A stretch of 64,000 nt of DNA from Daejeonella sp. JGW-45. Lineage in GTDB: Bacteria > Bacteroidota > Bacteroidia > Sphingobacteriales > Sphingobacteriaceae. Made by a program: the position numbers and the translations under genes. The notes beneath the pieces are model-generated. The model searched no databases. It was not told where the DNA came from and saw only the letters and a list, made by a program, of their open reading frames with translations. The stretch lies in assembly GCF_029360805.1 (NCBI RefSeq), contig NZ_JARKNC010000008.1, positions 618,339-682,338 of the forward strand. Reading direction: 5' to 3'. Positions 36,249 through 44,604 of this stretch are shown one piece after another; positions within the stretch are counted from its first letter, which is position 1; the number at the start of each line of letters is the position of its first letter.

Positions 36249-36614
36249 TTAGTTATTCATCCTTGCTCTCCGTTCTGCTTCCATTGCTTCGTACGACTTC
36301 TTTTGTTCATCGTTCAGGATCGTCATTACTCTCTTAGATGTAGCGGCCTGGATAGGAGCAATTTTCTCACGCATTCCTTCAAAACCACCCCCACTGTTTG
36401 CCGCCCTTAAACTGTCAATCGATTTTCCCTGCGCAAGAAATACTTCGGTCAGCTTTGCTTTTTGATCAGCGGTAAGTTTTAGCGACTCCATACGGGCGAT
36501 GGAACGTTCTGCTCTTTCAGCCGGAGTTCCCATTTGACGGCCACCGCCGCCCTGTGCATTGGCAAAAGTAGCTGCACACAAGACAAGCCCTAATGCGATA
36601 ATTAATCTCTTCAT
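36249..36614 (-). CDS. Spy/CpxP-like small periplasmic protein
   Basis: 121 residues. Signal peptide 1-20 (MKRLIIALGLVLCAATFANA), a Gly-rich spacer, then helices with an LTxxQ-type motif (LKLTADQKAKLTEVF, about 46-60) and a second related segment (TILNDEQKKSYEAME). This pattern is that of Spy/CpxP-like chaperones or sensors of envelope stress. Monocistronic, with its own terminator. Confidence 0.8.
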   Translation of the reverse strand: MKRLIIALGLVLCAATFANAQGGGGRQMGTPAERAERSIARMESLKLTADQKAKLTEVFLAQGKSIDSLRAANSGGGFEGMREKIAPIQAATSKRVMTILNDEQKKSYEAMEAERRARMNN

Positions 36615-36675
36615 TTTGATTGGGTTTTCCAGTTTGATAGTATTATTTCAAAATGGTTTAACCCTTACCGCAAAA

Positions 36676-37206
36676 TTATCCGGATGTTCCGTCGTGTGCC
36701 GACGGGCTCTCATCGTACCAGTCGCCGCGGACTTTCAAGACCTTTTCTATAATATCCCTGACGCAGCCTTCTCCGCCCTTTTTTGGCGATATATAGTCGC
36801 ATACAGATTTAATTTCTTCAGCAGCATCAGCAGGACAGACCTTCAGACCTGCCAGCTGCAGCGCGGGCAGGTCAGGAATATCATCTCCCATATACAGGGC
36901 GTGCCCCGGTTCAAGACCTTTACTTTGCAAAAAAATCCTGCAGGTCTCTATTTTTGAATCCAGGCCGAGGTAAACCTCTTTTATTCCTAAGCCTTTTAAA
37001 CGTAGCTCGATACCTTTAGAACGGCCCCCGGAAACAGCTACAACATAATAACCCCGTTTTACCGCTAGTTGCAATGCGTAACCATCCTTTATATTGAACC
37101 GTCGTAACTGCTCTCCCGTCTCGGTAACAAGTACAGTTCCGTCAGTAAGAACACCGTCTACATCAAGGATGAAAGCTTTTATATGTTTGATTTTGTCGAG
37201 GAACAC
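36676..37206 (-). CDS. kdsC: 3-deoxy-D-manno-octulosonate 8-phosphate phosphatase (KdsC-type)
   Basis: 176-residue HAD phosphatase without a cap domain. The nucleophile motif is FILDVDGVLTDG (about 12-23), SGG near 60 and GDDIPDLPAL (metal site) near 117. It releases phosphate from KDO-8-phosphate for the lipopolysaccharide inner core, as a tetramer. The C-terminal tail of about 15 residues (YDESPSAHDGTSG) is poorly conserved. A heptad repeat sits in the gap before iscX. Confidence 0.9.
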   Translation of the reverse strand: MFLDKIKHIKAFILDVDGVLTDGTVLVTETGEQLRRFNIKDGYALQLAVKRGYYVVAVSGGRSKGIELRLKGLGIKEVYLGLDSKIETCRIFLQSKGLEPGHALYMGDDIPDLPALQLAGLKVCPADAAEEIKSVCDYISPKKGGEGCVRDIIEKVLKVRGDWYDESPSAHDGTSG

Positions 37207-37229
37207 GGTGATAAGGTTGAAAATGGACA

Positions 37230-37291
37230 GTTGAAAGCGGCCAGGACTAACCGATCAGAAAAAAGCTGACAGCTGACAGCTCATAGCTATT
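37230..37291. repeat. Heptad repeat block, AGCTGAC type, with GTTGAAAGCGGCCA
   Basis: AGCTGAC, AGCTGAC, AGCTCAT, AGCTATT (37264-37291) end at the iscX stop codon. The string GTTGAAAGCGGCCA near 37230 is the same as at about 8160. Confidence 0.8.
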
Positions 37292-37529
37292 GGTTATCCC
37301 TCCATTCATAGACCCAGGCCGACTGTATCTGCTCCAAATGCCCTTCGTTGCTCTCCTCGCGGGTACCGGCAAAGTTGGGAAGACTTAGCACCCAGTCGAG
37401 CAGTTCCGTGAAACGGATCCTGTAGATCTTTGATTCGCTGAAATCGTCCCCAAACTTCTCATAGAGTCCCATTGCAATGTCTTCGTAGTCGTTCCAGTGA
37501 ATAGGAAGTTCAAATTTTTCGTTTGCCAT
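37287..37529 (-). CDS. iscX: Fe-S cluster assembly protein IscX
   Basis: 80 residues. The pattern HWNDYEDIAMGLYEKF, RFTELLDWVLSLPNFAG and AWVYEWRDNQ is the IscX (YfhJ) family; it is slightly longer than the usual 66 residues. IscX binds IscS and modulates Fe-S assembly. It follows the ferredoxin gene by 19 bp, as in the isc order fdx-iscX. Confidence 0.92.
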   Translation of the reverse strand: MANEKFELPIHWNDYEDIAMGLYEKFGDDFSESKIYRIRFTELLDWVLSLPNFAGTREESNEGHLEQIQSAWVYEWRDNQ

Positions 37530-37548
37530 AAATTATTCAGCGATAGTA

Positions 37549-37881
37549 TTAATGACCTAAAAATTGGTTCTGGTCCGGTAATGTTACTTCTATATCCCCG
37601 TCGATGACTACACACTGGCAGCCCAAACGTGAATTAATCCTCGGATTAACAGCTCTGTCTATAAAATCCTCTTCTTTGTCTGAAATTTCCTGGATATTGT
37701 CCATACCCTTGTTCACATACACCTGGCAGGTGCTGCATCCGCAAACTCCCCCGCAATTGTGCTGTAGTTCTATCCCGTTATCCAGGCACACATCCAGAAC
37801 CGATTCTCCCTCTGCAATAGGCAGTTCCACAGAAGCCCCGGAGGCGTCTTCAAAATTGATTTTTATCTTAAAAATGTTCAT
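37549..37881 (-). CDS. fdx: Isc-type [2Fe-2S] ferredoxin
   Basis: 110 residues. Cluster cysteines Cys43, Cys49, Cys52 and Cys88 have the spacing C-x5-C-x2-C-x35-C, the same as in the Isc ferredoxin of E. coli. It supplies electrons during cluster assembly on the IscU scaffold. The neighbouring iscX supports the role. The rest of an isc operon (iscS, iscU, iscA) is not in the window. Confidence 0.93.
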   Translation of the reverse strand: MNIFKIKINFEDASGASVELPIAEGESVLDVCLDNGIELQHNCGGVCGCSTCQVYVNKGMDNIQEISDKEEDFIDRAVNPRINSRLGCQCVVIDGDIEVTLPDQNQFLGH

Positions 37882-37905
37882 TAAAGCAAAAATAGCAATT
37901 TAAAT

Positions 37906-38682
37906 TCAGCCCTGTGACCGCTTGTGTAAATTGACTATGCTTTGACTCAGCTTTTCATAGATCTCATAGACGTCAGGCTGATCCTTAAGCATTTCGAGAT
38001 GGGATTTGATTATTCCCCTGTCATTTCTTATGGCGGGCCCTGTTTGAACCGCTTTAGGTTCATTCAGGTTAATCTTACCTGCTGTCTCTGCTATGAGAGG
38101 TCTGATAAGATCGAAATCTAAGTTATTAGCCTCCAATAACTCTTGTGAAAGTGCATATAAGTGATTAGTGAAGTTACATGCGAGTACAGCAGCCACATGC
38201 AGTGCCTTTCTCTGTGATGAATTTAATTCCTTTACCCTCTCAGACAAGCGATCGGCTATTGATCTGATAACAGCGAGATCCTCCGGAGTATTAGCTTCAA
38301 TAGCAATAGGTATCTGACGGAAGTCGACAGCCTTATTTGATGAGAAAGTCTGCAGGGGATAGAAAACACCCGTATGTTCTGAAACTCCATCCAAGGCTTC
38401 CAATGGGGTCGAACCTGAAGTATGAACGATAAGCTTATCTCCAACCTTCAGTTGGCGGGCCACTGATCTGATGGCATCGTCACTAACAGCAATTATATAA
38501 AGATCGGCAGATGTATACAGATCATCAATATCTGAAACTGCTTCTGAGCCAATTGTGTCAGCAAGCTCTTTCGCATGATCGATATTACGGCTCCAAACCT
38601 GCACAATGCTCTGGCCTGCCATTTTGAAGGCACGCCCAAGGTGGGTGGCTACATTGCCACTCCCCAATATTACGATATTCAT
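37906..38682 (-). CDS. Rossmann-like and DUF2520 domain protein
   Basis: 258 residues. N-terminal Rossmann nucleotide-binding domain (VILGSGNVATHLGRAF, about 3-18) resembling ketopantoate/pyrroline-carboxylate reductases, and a C-terminal helical DUF2520 domain (from about 130). An NAD(P)-dependent oxidoreductase is likely, but the substrate is unknown. Its start overlaps the ccmF stop by 4 bp (ATGA), so the two are translationally coupled. Confidence 0.87.
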   Translation of the reverse strand: MNIVILGSGNVATHLGRAFKMAGQSIVQVWSRNIDHAKELADTIGSEAVSDIDDLYTSADLYIIAVSDDAIRSVARQLKVGDKLIVHTSGSTPLEALDGVSEHTGVFYPLQTFSSNKAVDFRQIPIAIEANTPEDLAVIRSIADRLSERVKELNSSQRKALHVAAVLACNFTNHLYALSQELLEANNLDFDLIRPLIAETAGKINLNEPKAVQTGPAIRNDRGIIKSHLEMLKDQPDVYEIYEKLSQSIVNLHKRSQG

Positions 38683-41144
38683 CGTGACTGTTTTAACTCC
38701 TTGTTTCTACGGAAAATAGAAAGTATAAATCCGACAACCATAATGATCGTTCCTCCCCAGAACAAATTAATATAAGGAAACTCGATCGCTTTAAGCACAA
38801 CCCAGTTTCTCTCGACTTTGGGCTTCTGATAAACCATCAATTCCAGTTTATCTTTATCGGGAAATACGTTAGTAAACCGAAGCTTCAAACCAGCCTCATC
38901 AATCTTCTTACCAAAGTCGAATTTAGATCCGTCTTTCAGCAGATACACGGGTTCAGACTCATAGGTTTTACCTTTTGAATTTACTTCAAGCTGCATTCCT
39001 ATAGCTATGTCCTGATCAGACAAAGGTATATTCTGAACTTTCGCATCGCGGTTTATAGCCTTAACAGTGATAAACCCTTCACGAAAACGAACAGTATCGC
39101 CAACATTAACCTCATGGTTAACAGGCTTCTCGTAATTCTCGTCATCAGAGTGGCCTTCATGGTCCTCGTGCTCCTCTTCCTTAAGCGGCACACTGCTCAC
39201 GTGCGTATAAATGTCGTGGAACAAGTAGTGTCGGGTATCCGGCGAAGCAATGATCTGTCTCATTTTCACGTTCTGCTGTGCATTCGGATAAAGGTCAAAG
39301 TTCTCCTTTATCTCACCGCTTACCGTATCAATAACCCGGTAATTTATCTTGTAATAGGTATTTACACCTTCTGTCGAATCTCCTTTGTAAGTTACAGTAT
39401 ACCGGTCCATCTTCACGGGCTCATCCTGGTAAAGAATAATATTCTCACGGGGATTATTACTTTTGGCAAACTCATCGCCAAAACCGATACCGGTATTGTT
39501 AACAGAGATAACATTGTTGGTAGCTGCAGCGATCAGGGCGCCCACAAGCAAAAATGCAAATCCGATATGTGCTACTGCTGATCCTGCGAGTTTCCATTTG
39601 CCCTTAAACGCGTCACCGAGTATTTTGGCGTTTGCCAGGATAGAGAATACCGCTGCGTACGTAAGAATGATGTACATAAAATTAGTGTACACTTTGGTAA
39701 TATAAACAGCTGCTGCAGTAATGAACACCGCTAAAACGAGCGATACCCCGATACTGATATAGAATTTCTTCGCATCCGTCCTTTTATATTTGAGATATTG
39801 GGAGAAAGCAGATATAAAAGCAACCACCACAGCGAACGGCACCTGCCATTTGTTGTAATGTTGGATTACATTAGGAGGCGGCGCTATTTCGGTACCGAAA
39901 ACAGCATTGAAGACAGGGACTGATGTGGTGGCAAGAATCTGGATACAAGCGACTGACAATACCAGTGCACCAATAAACAACCAGAATTCCCGTGAATATG
40001 TTTCCTCATCCTTTTTAGTGATAGGCATGTCCTTCCAGCGTATCACCAGGAAAACGACCATCAAAATTAGAAACACCAGTATATATGAAACCAGGTGCCA
40101 GAACATCCCCAGATCGGTGAAAGCATGAACAGAAGTTTCACCTAGAATACCGCTGCGTGTAAGAAACGAAGCGTATAGGACAAGGACGAAACTAATCATC
40201 ACCAGGAATGTGGCAGTGAAATAAGAATGCCCTGAATTCTTATAGGCAACTAATACGTGTACCCCCGCGATCAGTGTCAGCCATGGAATAATCGACGCAT
40301 TTTCAACCGGGTCCCATGCCCAGAAACCACCGAAGTTAAGTGCTTCATAAGCCCAGAACGATCCCATGATGATTCCCGTTCCAAGGATCATCACCGCAAA
40401 AAGCGACCATGGCAATGCAGGCTTAACCCACTCGCTATACCGCTTTTCCCATAATCCCGCAATGGCATAAGCAAAAGGAACGACCATAGATGCGAATCCG
40501 AGGAACAACGTTGGTGGGTGGATAACCATCCAATAATTTTGTAAGAGTGGATTTAACCCGTTTCCGTCTGTGATCATCGTCAGGTAATCAGGACGCGCGA
40601 AAATAGGCCCTGGAACCGCATCTCTCAATAAGATAAACGGTGAGCTGCCGATCCGCTCTCCTAATACCTCGACCCCGACTAACATAGAGGCAATAAAAGC
40701 CTGGGAAAGCATAATAGTGGTCATTACAGAGTTTTCCCAGGTTCTGCCCCGGAGGACTATAATGATCCCCAGTAAGCCCTGCCAGAAGGTCCAAAGCCAG
40801 AAGCTCCCCTCCTGTCCTTCCCAGAATGAAGAAATTATATAATAAACAGGAAGAGTTTTAGACGAGTGTGCCCAGGCGTAATGGTACTCAAAAAGATGGT
40901 TATAGATAATATAGAACAAGCAGCTCCCAATCCCAATAACAGAAAGAATATTTAAGCTGAATGCTACCCTGGCTATTTTTTGCCAGCCTGCTACCGTCTG
41001 CTTCTGAAAACTATCCCCATGTGAACTAACTGTAGCAAAGTAATAACAGACCGTTGCCAGCAATGCCGAGCAGAACGATAAAATAATGAAGAATTGACCT
41101 AACTTACCAGGAAGAAGGTTTTCTCCGACGAATTGTATGTCCAT
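38679..41144 (-). CDS. ccmF: Cytochrome c maturation heme lyase CcmF
   Basis: 821 residues with 14 or 15 predicted transmembrane helices and a large periplasmic domain near the C-terminus (about 560-780, with the His/Asp-rich HEDHEGHSDDE). The tryptophan-rich heme-handling motif GGFWAWDPVENAS lies near residue 270. CcmF receives heme from CcmE and attaches it to apocytochromes. The segment EEEHEDHEGH in the periplasmic domain could bind metal. It lies 8 bp downstream of ccmE. Confidence 0.93.
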   Translation of the reverse strand: MDIQFVGENLLPGKLGQFFIILSFCSALLATVCYYFATVSSHGDSFQKQTVAGWQKIARVAFSLNILSVIGIGSCLFYIIYNHLFEYHYAWAHSSKTLPVYYIISSFWEGQEGSFWLWTFWQGLLGIIIVLRGRTWENSVMTTIMLSQAFIASMLVGVEVLGERIGSSPFILLRDAVPGPIFARPDYLTMITDGNGLNPLLQNYWMVIHPPTLFLGFASMVVPFAYAIAGLWEKRYSEWVKPALPWSLFAVMILGTGIIMGSFWAYEALNFGGFWAWDPVENASIIPWLTLIAGVHVLVAYKNSGHSYFTATFLVMISFVLVLYASFLTRSGILGETSVHAFTDLGMFWHLVSYILVFLILMVVFLVIRWKDMPITKKDEETYSREFWLFIGALVLSVACIQILATTSVPVFNAVFGTEIAPPPNVIQHYNKWQVPFAVVVAFISAFSQYLKYKRTDAKKFYISIGVSLVLAVFITAAAVYITKVYTNFMYIILTYAAVFSILANAKILGDAFKGKWKLAGSAVAHIGFAFLLVGALIAAATNNVISVNNTGIGFGDEFAKSNNPRENIILYQDEPVKMDRYTVTYKGDSTEGVNTYYKINYRVIDTVSGEIKENFDLYPNAQQNVKMRQIIASPDTRHYLFHDIYTHVSSVPLKEEEHEDHEGHSDDENYEKPVNHEVNVGDTVRFREGFITVKAINRDAKVQNIPLSDQDIAIGMQLEVNSKGKTYESEPVYLLKDGSKFDFGKKIDEAGLKLRFTNVFPDKDKLELMVYQKPKVERNWVVLKAIEFPYINLFWGGTIIMVVGFILSIFRRNKELKQSR

Positions 41145-41151
41145 TTAAGAT

Positions 41152-41562
41152 TTAGATTTTTGCGGTGGTAGCAGATACTTCAGTAACTTCTACTTCGTCT
41201 TTGGTGTATTTGGATGGGCATTTCATAAGGATCTTGGAAGCATGAAACTCATTGCCAACCATTTTCCCGGTAAGCACGATCTGTTCTGAGCGCTCAAAAT
41301 CTTGTGGCTTGGAGCCACCGAAAACTACTTTACACTCCTTACCCTCATTATCCTTAAGATAAAAAGCGAAGTAGTTTGCGTCCTGCTGGGGATTATAAAA
41401 AAGTTCTTTTTCCTTGTTAAGCTGGCCTACAACATGCAGCTCAGACTCAGTTTCGCGGGCATCACTAAATGACCCATAGGTACTCGAATCTGCATATGTG
41501 CTTATGATCACACAAATAGCAATTGCTATAATGATCAAACCTGCAATGGAGCTTTTCTTCAT
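41152..41562 (-). CDS. ccmE: Cytochrome c maturation heme chaperone CcmE, CxxxY type
   Basis: 136 residues from ATG 41562; a longer reading begins at 41604 but adds an unlikely leader. N-terminal membrane anchor (about 7-22), then the OB-fold with GQLNKEKELFY and FYLKDNEGKECKVVFGG. The heme-binding site, HxxxY in most CcmE proteins, reads C115-PSK-Y119 here (ILMKCPSKYT). A CxxxY form is known from archaea and some deltaproteobacteria (the System I* variant). A second Cys (Cys77) lies in the OB-fold. It is followed by ccmF after 8 bp. Confidence 0.88.
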   Translation of the reverse strand: MKKSSIAGLIIIAIAICVIISTYADSSTYGSFSDARETESELHVVGQLNKEKELFYNPQQDANYFAFYLKDNEGKECKVVFGGSKPQDFERSEQIVLTGKMVGNEFHASKILMKCPSKYTKDEVEVTEVSATTAKI

Positions 41563-41676
41563 GATTAATTGTGTTAGAATCCTTTGAACGGCATTTACCA
41601 CCACAAAAGTACTAAATGATAGACTTTTGAAGCAATTCTAACAATATTGTTTCCATATTAGAATCGTTCTAAATAA

Positions 41677-41989
41677 GTTGCACGTTGTAAGTTATACGTT
41701 GTACGTTTTCTAAACGCTGTGCTAGCCGCCCAGACGTAAAACGTATAACTTACAACGTACAACTCCCTAAGGCCGGTTTCCCATATTCATTTATACGCTG
41801 TACGTTTTCTAAACGCTGTACCCGGCGCCCAGACGTAAAACGTATAACTTAAAACGTACAACTCCCTAAGGCCGGTTTCCCATATTCATTTATACGCTGT
41901 ACGTTTTCTAAACGCTGTACCCGGCGCCCAGACGTAAAACGTATAACTTAAAACGTACAACTCCCTAAGGCCAGATCCCCATATTCATG
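41677..41989. repeat. 99-bp tandem repeat (three units) built on heptads and the gdhA 3' end
   Basis: This fills most of the 402-bp gap between ccmE and gdhA; I see no gene in it. Units begin at 41692, 41791 and 41890, exactly 99 bp apart. Each holds GTTATAC/ACGTAAA-type heptads facing each other around GGCGCCCAGACG, then CTAAGGCC...CCCATATTCAT. In the third unit this is the true end of gdhA. The first two carry mutually identical copies of that end, differing from the gene at three positions. Additional heptads GTTGCAC, GTTGTAA lead in at 41677. From 41563 to 41676 nothing is recognisable. Confidence 0.9.
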
Positions 41990-43401
41990 TATGACACCGC
42001 CACTTTATTGATAGAGCTAACAAAAGCCGCAGTCCTTAAGCTGTCGATTCTCGAATTTTCCATCCTTATATCGCGGATCTCGTGGTAAGACCGGATCATG
42101 GTATCTTCCAGACCTGAATTAACAAGCTCCAGTTCTGAGGCACCTTTAATGATCATACTGCGCTGTGCAGTATCCAGGGTAACACCCGTCGATTTCTCTA
42201 CCATATTCACCAGGTTCAGGTTGGCGTTCTCTTCGTATCGCTTGTCCATACGGCCAAAAGCTACGTGAGAAAGATTCTTTAACCACTCGAAATATGAAAC
42301 CGTTACACCGCCGGCATTACAGTACATATCAGGGATCAGTATACAGCCTCTCTGTATAAGCGCATCGGCCGCAGCTGGCGTTGTTGGCCCGTTTGCTGCT
42401 TCAGCGATAATTTTAGCCTTAATATTAGCTACATTCTGTTCGGTCAGCTGGTTTTCTAAAGCCGCGGGAACCAAGATGTCACAATCCTGCTCCAGGCCTT
42501 CGGCCGAGTTTTTAAACTCTTTCTGTGCTTTTGAAAAGCCAAGGATAGAACCTGTCGTTTTACGGTGATTGAATACCTCGTCGAGATCAAAACCCTCGGA
42601 ACTATAGATCGCTCCCTCAAATTCGCAGATACCTACTATAGTAGCCCCGAACTCAATTAAGAATTTAACCGTAAAGTACCCGACATTTCCCAGGCCCTGC
42701 ACAATAACCCTCTTCCCTGATAAGCCTGCACTCAGACCAAGCTTCTTCATATCCTCCTCAACGCCCACACACTCACGGATAGCGATGGCCACACCGCGGC
42801 CTGTAGCTTCCTTACGCCCGGCAATTCCATGAAGAGCAAGCGGCTTCCCCGTTACACATCCCAGCGCATCTAATTGGCCAGGATTCATTGTCTGGTAAGT
42901 ATCAGCTATCCAACTCATCTCACGCTCACCAGATCCATAGTCAGGGGCCGGCACGTCGATCCCCGGACCAATAAAGTTTTTCTTGATAAGCTCAACTGTA
43001 TAGCGGCGCGTGATATTCTCCAGTTCAGCTATCGTGTATTCTTTCGGATTGATCTTAACCCCTCCCTTGGCACCGCCGAACGGCACATTAACAATAGCAC
43101 ACTTATAGGTCATAAGTGCGGCCAGCGCCATTACTTCATCCTCGTTCACCATCTCGCTGTAACGAATCCCACCTTTCGTCGGCGATTTATGATGAGAGTG
43201 CTCAACACGCCATGCATCAATTACTTCAAAGCCATTTCCCCTGCGTATCGGGAAACGGAAGCGGTAAACACTGTTACATGATCTGATCTGGTCAAGCAGC
43301 CCCTCAGGATGTGATGTAAATTGCGCTGCGTGATCGAAAAATTGGCATACGTCTCCGAAAAACGATGTGTCGGAGTGCGCTGCGTCTATAGACTTAGCCA
43401 T
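41965..43401 (-). CDS. gdhA: Glutamate dehydrogenase (Glu/Leu/Phe/Val family)
   Basis: About 478 residues from ATG 43401 ([11 protein letters not shown]); a longer frame begins at 43464 but is unlikely. Seen: [19 protein letters not shown], the active-site lysine segment [24 protein letters not shown], and the Rossmann motif GLGNVGYF. It reversibly deaminates glutamate to 2-oxoglutarate. It lies inside the cytochrome c maturation cluster, between ccmD and ccmE. Its 3' end is copied twice in the adjacent tandem repeat. A promoter-like pair (TTTG and CAACTTTG) and a dyad lie upstream. Confidence 0.93.
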   Translation of the reverse strand: MAKSIDAAHSDTSFFGDVCQFFDHAAQFTSHPEGLLDQIRSCNSVYRFRFPIRRGNGFEVIDAWRVEHSHHKSPTKGGIRYSEMVNEDEVMALAALMTYKCAIVNVPFGGAKGGVKINPKEYTIAELENITRRYTVELIKKNFIGPGIDVPAPDYGSGEREMSWIADTYQTMNPGQLDALGCVTGKPLALHGIAGRKEATGRGVAIAIRECVGVEEDMKKLGLSAGLSGKRVIVQGLGNVGYFTVKFLIEFGATIVGICEFEGAIYSSEGFDLDEVFNHRKTTGSILGFSKAQKEFKNSAEGLEQDCDILVPAALENQLTEQNVANIKAKIIAEAANGPTTPAAADALIQRGCILIPDMYCNAGGVTVSYFEWLKNLSHVAFGRMDKRYEENANLNLVNMVEKSTGVTLDTAQRSMIIKGASELELVNSGLEDTMIRSYHEIRDIRMENSRIDSLRTAAFVSSINKVAVSYMNMGIWP

Positions 43402-43435
43402 ACTGTAAATAAATTTATTTAATAATTGGTTTATG

Positions 43436-43465
43436 CAAAGTTGAAAGAAATAAATTGATACCAAA
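43436..43465 (-). promoter_or_regulatory. Candidate gdhA promoter
   Basis: On the minus strand TTTG (43465-43462), an 18-bp spacer, then CAACTTTG (43443-43436). This fits the Bacteroidetes promoter except CA for TA in the minus-seven box. The start of transcription would be about 28 nt ahead of ATG 43401. Confidence 0.45.
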
Positions 43466-43475
43466 AATGAAAATC

Positions 43476-43495
43476 ACTTAGTGTATCAAGTACAT
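43476..43495. promoter_or_regulatory. Dyad ACTTAGTGTA-N5-TACAT upstream of gdhA
   Basis: GTGTA (43481-43485) and TACAT (43491-43495), separated by 5 bp, sit about 10-15 bp upstream of the candidate minus-33 box of gdhA. The same ten bases followed by N5-TACAC occur between the NUDIX-type regulator and pfkA (62695-62714). The position upstream of the promoter would suit an activator. Function inferred only. Confidence 0.45.
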
Positions 43496-43546
43496 CTTTT
43501 AAACCAATTCGAAAAACTTAACAGATGGAATTTAAAATGAGATTTT

Positions 43547-43762
43547 CTACTTCTGCAGCTTCTCGATTTTTTTTAACCTGTTGTCGATGAAGAACAAATA
43601 GAATGCCAGTCCGATGAAGATAGTTGCCAGAACAGCTACCACAACATAGATCTTTCCGGAGCTGCGAAGCTCGGTCGCCATCTCCACTCCGCCAGATCCC
43701 TGGGCGAATGTTGCGATGGAAGCTAAAATCAAAAAGCAGAAGGTAACGAGGATTTTTTTCAT
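43547..43762 (-). CDS. ccmD: CcmD-like small membrane protein
   Basis: 71 residues. An N-terminal hydrophobic stretch (about 1-20, signal-like, ending TFAQG) and one transmembrane helix (about 36-58, YVVVAVLATIFIGLAFYLFF), ending with a basic tail (DNRLKKIEKLQK). It is the right size and position (next to ccmC) for CcmD, which helps release holo-CcmE. The sequence itself is too short to prove family membership. Confidence 0.72.
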   Translation of the reverse strand: MKKILVTFCFLILASIATFAQGSGGVEMATELRSSGKIYVVVAVLATIFIGLAFYLFFIDNRLKKIEKLQK

Positions 43763-43768
43763 GATTAT

Positions 43769-43884
43769 GGTATTAGGTATCAGGTGTGAGGTGTCAGGTA
43801 TCAGGTCTGAGGTATCAGCTCTGGGCGGCTAATTTAATGATAGAGCATCTCAACTTTCCACCCGATAACTATCGGGTTTCAACT
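43769..43884. repeat. Heptad repeat block, GGTATCA type, with palindrome element
   Basis: Eight consecutive 7-bp units (GGTATTA, GGTATCA, GGTGTGA, GGTGTCA, GGTATCA, GGTCTGA, GGTATCA, GCTCTGG) run 43769-43824. Then CTCAACTTTCCA and CCCGATAACTATCGGG (43861-43876), a decayed copy of the palindrome at 62, lead to the ccmC stop codon. Confidence 0.88.
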
Positions 43885-44535
43885 AATTAAATTTTCTTGC
43901 TTACGTATTCTATACCTCAGCGTTGTTATCCATGAAGCGATAAGTATCCATCCAAGGCAGGCCGGATAAAACACAGGTCTCAGTTCGGGGGCCATATCAT
44001 TCGTATTGAAACCAGGATTACCTCCGTTACCCGGATGCAAAGAATCTGTCATGCGGGGCAATACGAACAGTAAAACTATCATTATCGGAAAAGCAAAAAC
44101 ATTATATACCGATGATATTTTACCTCTTTTCTGTTCTTCTTCCATCGAGTTCCGAAGCACCATGTAAGCCATATAGATCAGCAGGGCTATAGCAGAGCTG
44201 TTTTGCTTCGGGTCATTGCTCCATGGCTCTCCCCACGTGTATTTGGCCCATACCATCCCGGTAACCAATCCCAGGAGACCGAAAATTATCCCCACGTTCG
44301 CGCTTTCAACCGCCATCAGGTCATCGTTCTCATCGCCCTTGTTCAGGTATTTTATACTATAGATAAAAGACACCAGCAACATGACGATCATTGCAAACCA
44401 CATCGGTACATGAAAATGGATGTTCCTGATTGATTCGTTAAGTATGGGTTTTGCCGGAACGGGGAATAGCAGTCCGCCGGTTATTGAGAAAAGTACAAGT
44501 ACAATGGCCAGAATTTTCCACCAACTTTTGTTCAT
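43879..44535 (-). CDS. ccmC: Cytochrome c maturation heme exporter protein CcmC
   Basis: About 218 residues from ATG 44535 (MNKSWWKIL); an in-frame ATG 7 codons upstream is less likely. Six transmembrane helices. The WWD-like loop reads KYTWGEPWSNDPKQNS (about 100-115), and the axial His residues lie in NIHFHVPMW (about 45) and SLHPGNG (about 165). CcmC loads heme onto CcmE. Lies 48 bp downstream of ccmB. Confidence 0.92.
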   Translation of the reverse strand: MNKSWWKILAIVLVLFSITGGLLFPVPAKPILNESIRNIHFHVPMWFAMIVMLLVSFIYSIKYLNKGDENDDLMAVESANVGIIFGLLGLVTGMVWAKYTWGEPWSNDPKQNSSAIALLIYMAYMVLRNSMEEEQKRGKISSVYNVFAFPIMIVLLFVLPRMTDSLHPGNGGNPGFNTNDMAPELRPVFYPACLGWILIASWITTLRYRIRKQENLIS

Positions 44536-44604
44536 AATGAGAATATTGGTCAGCAAATGTAAGATAAATGGATTATTTGCCGATAAAATTTTTCAGCTAC
44601 CCAA

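Noticed and set aside
41692-41989. Small RNA or CRISPR in the 99-bp repeats
   Set aside because: Unit contents are heptads plus a gene-end copy, with no spacers; tandem duplication explains them.
43402-43464. Upstream extension of gdhA
   Set aside because: The extra 21 residues are hydrophobic and unlike the family; the internal ATG 43401 also fits the promoter-like signals.
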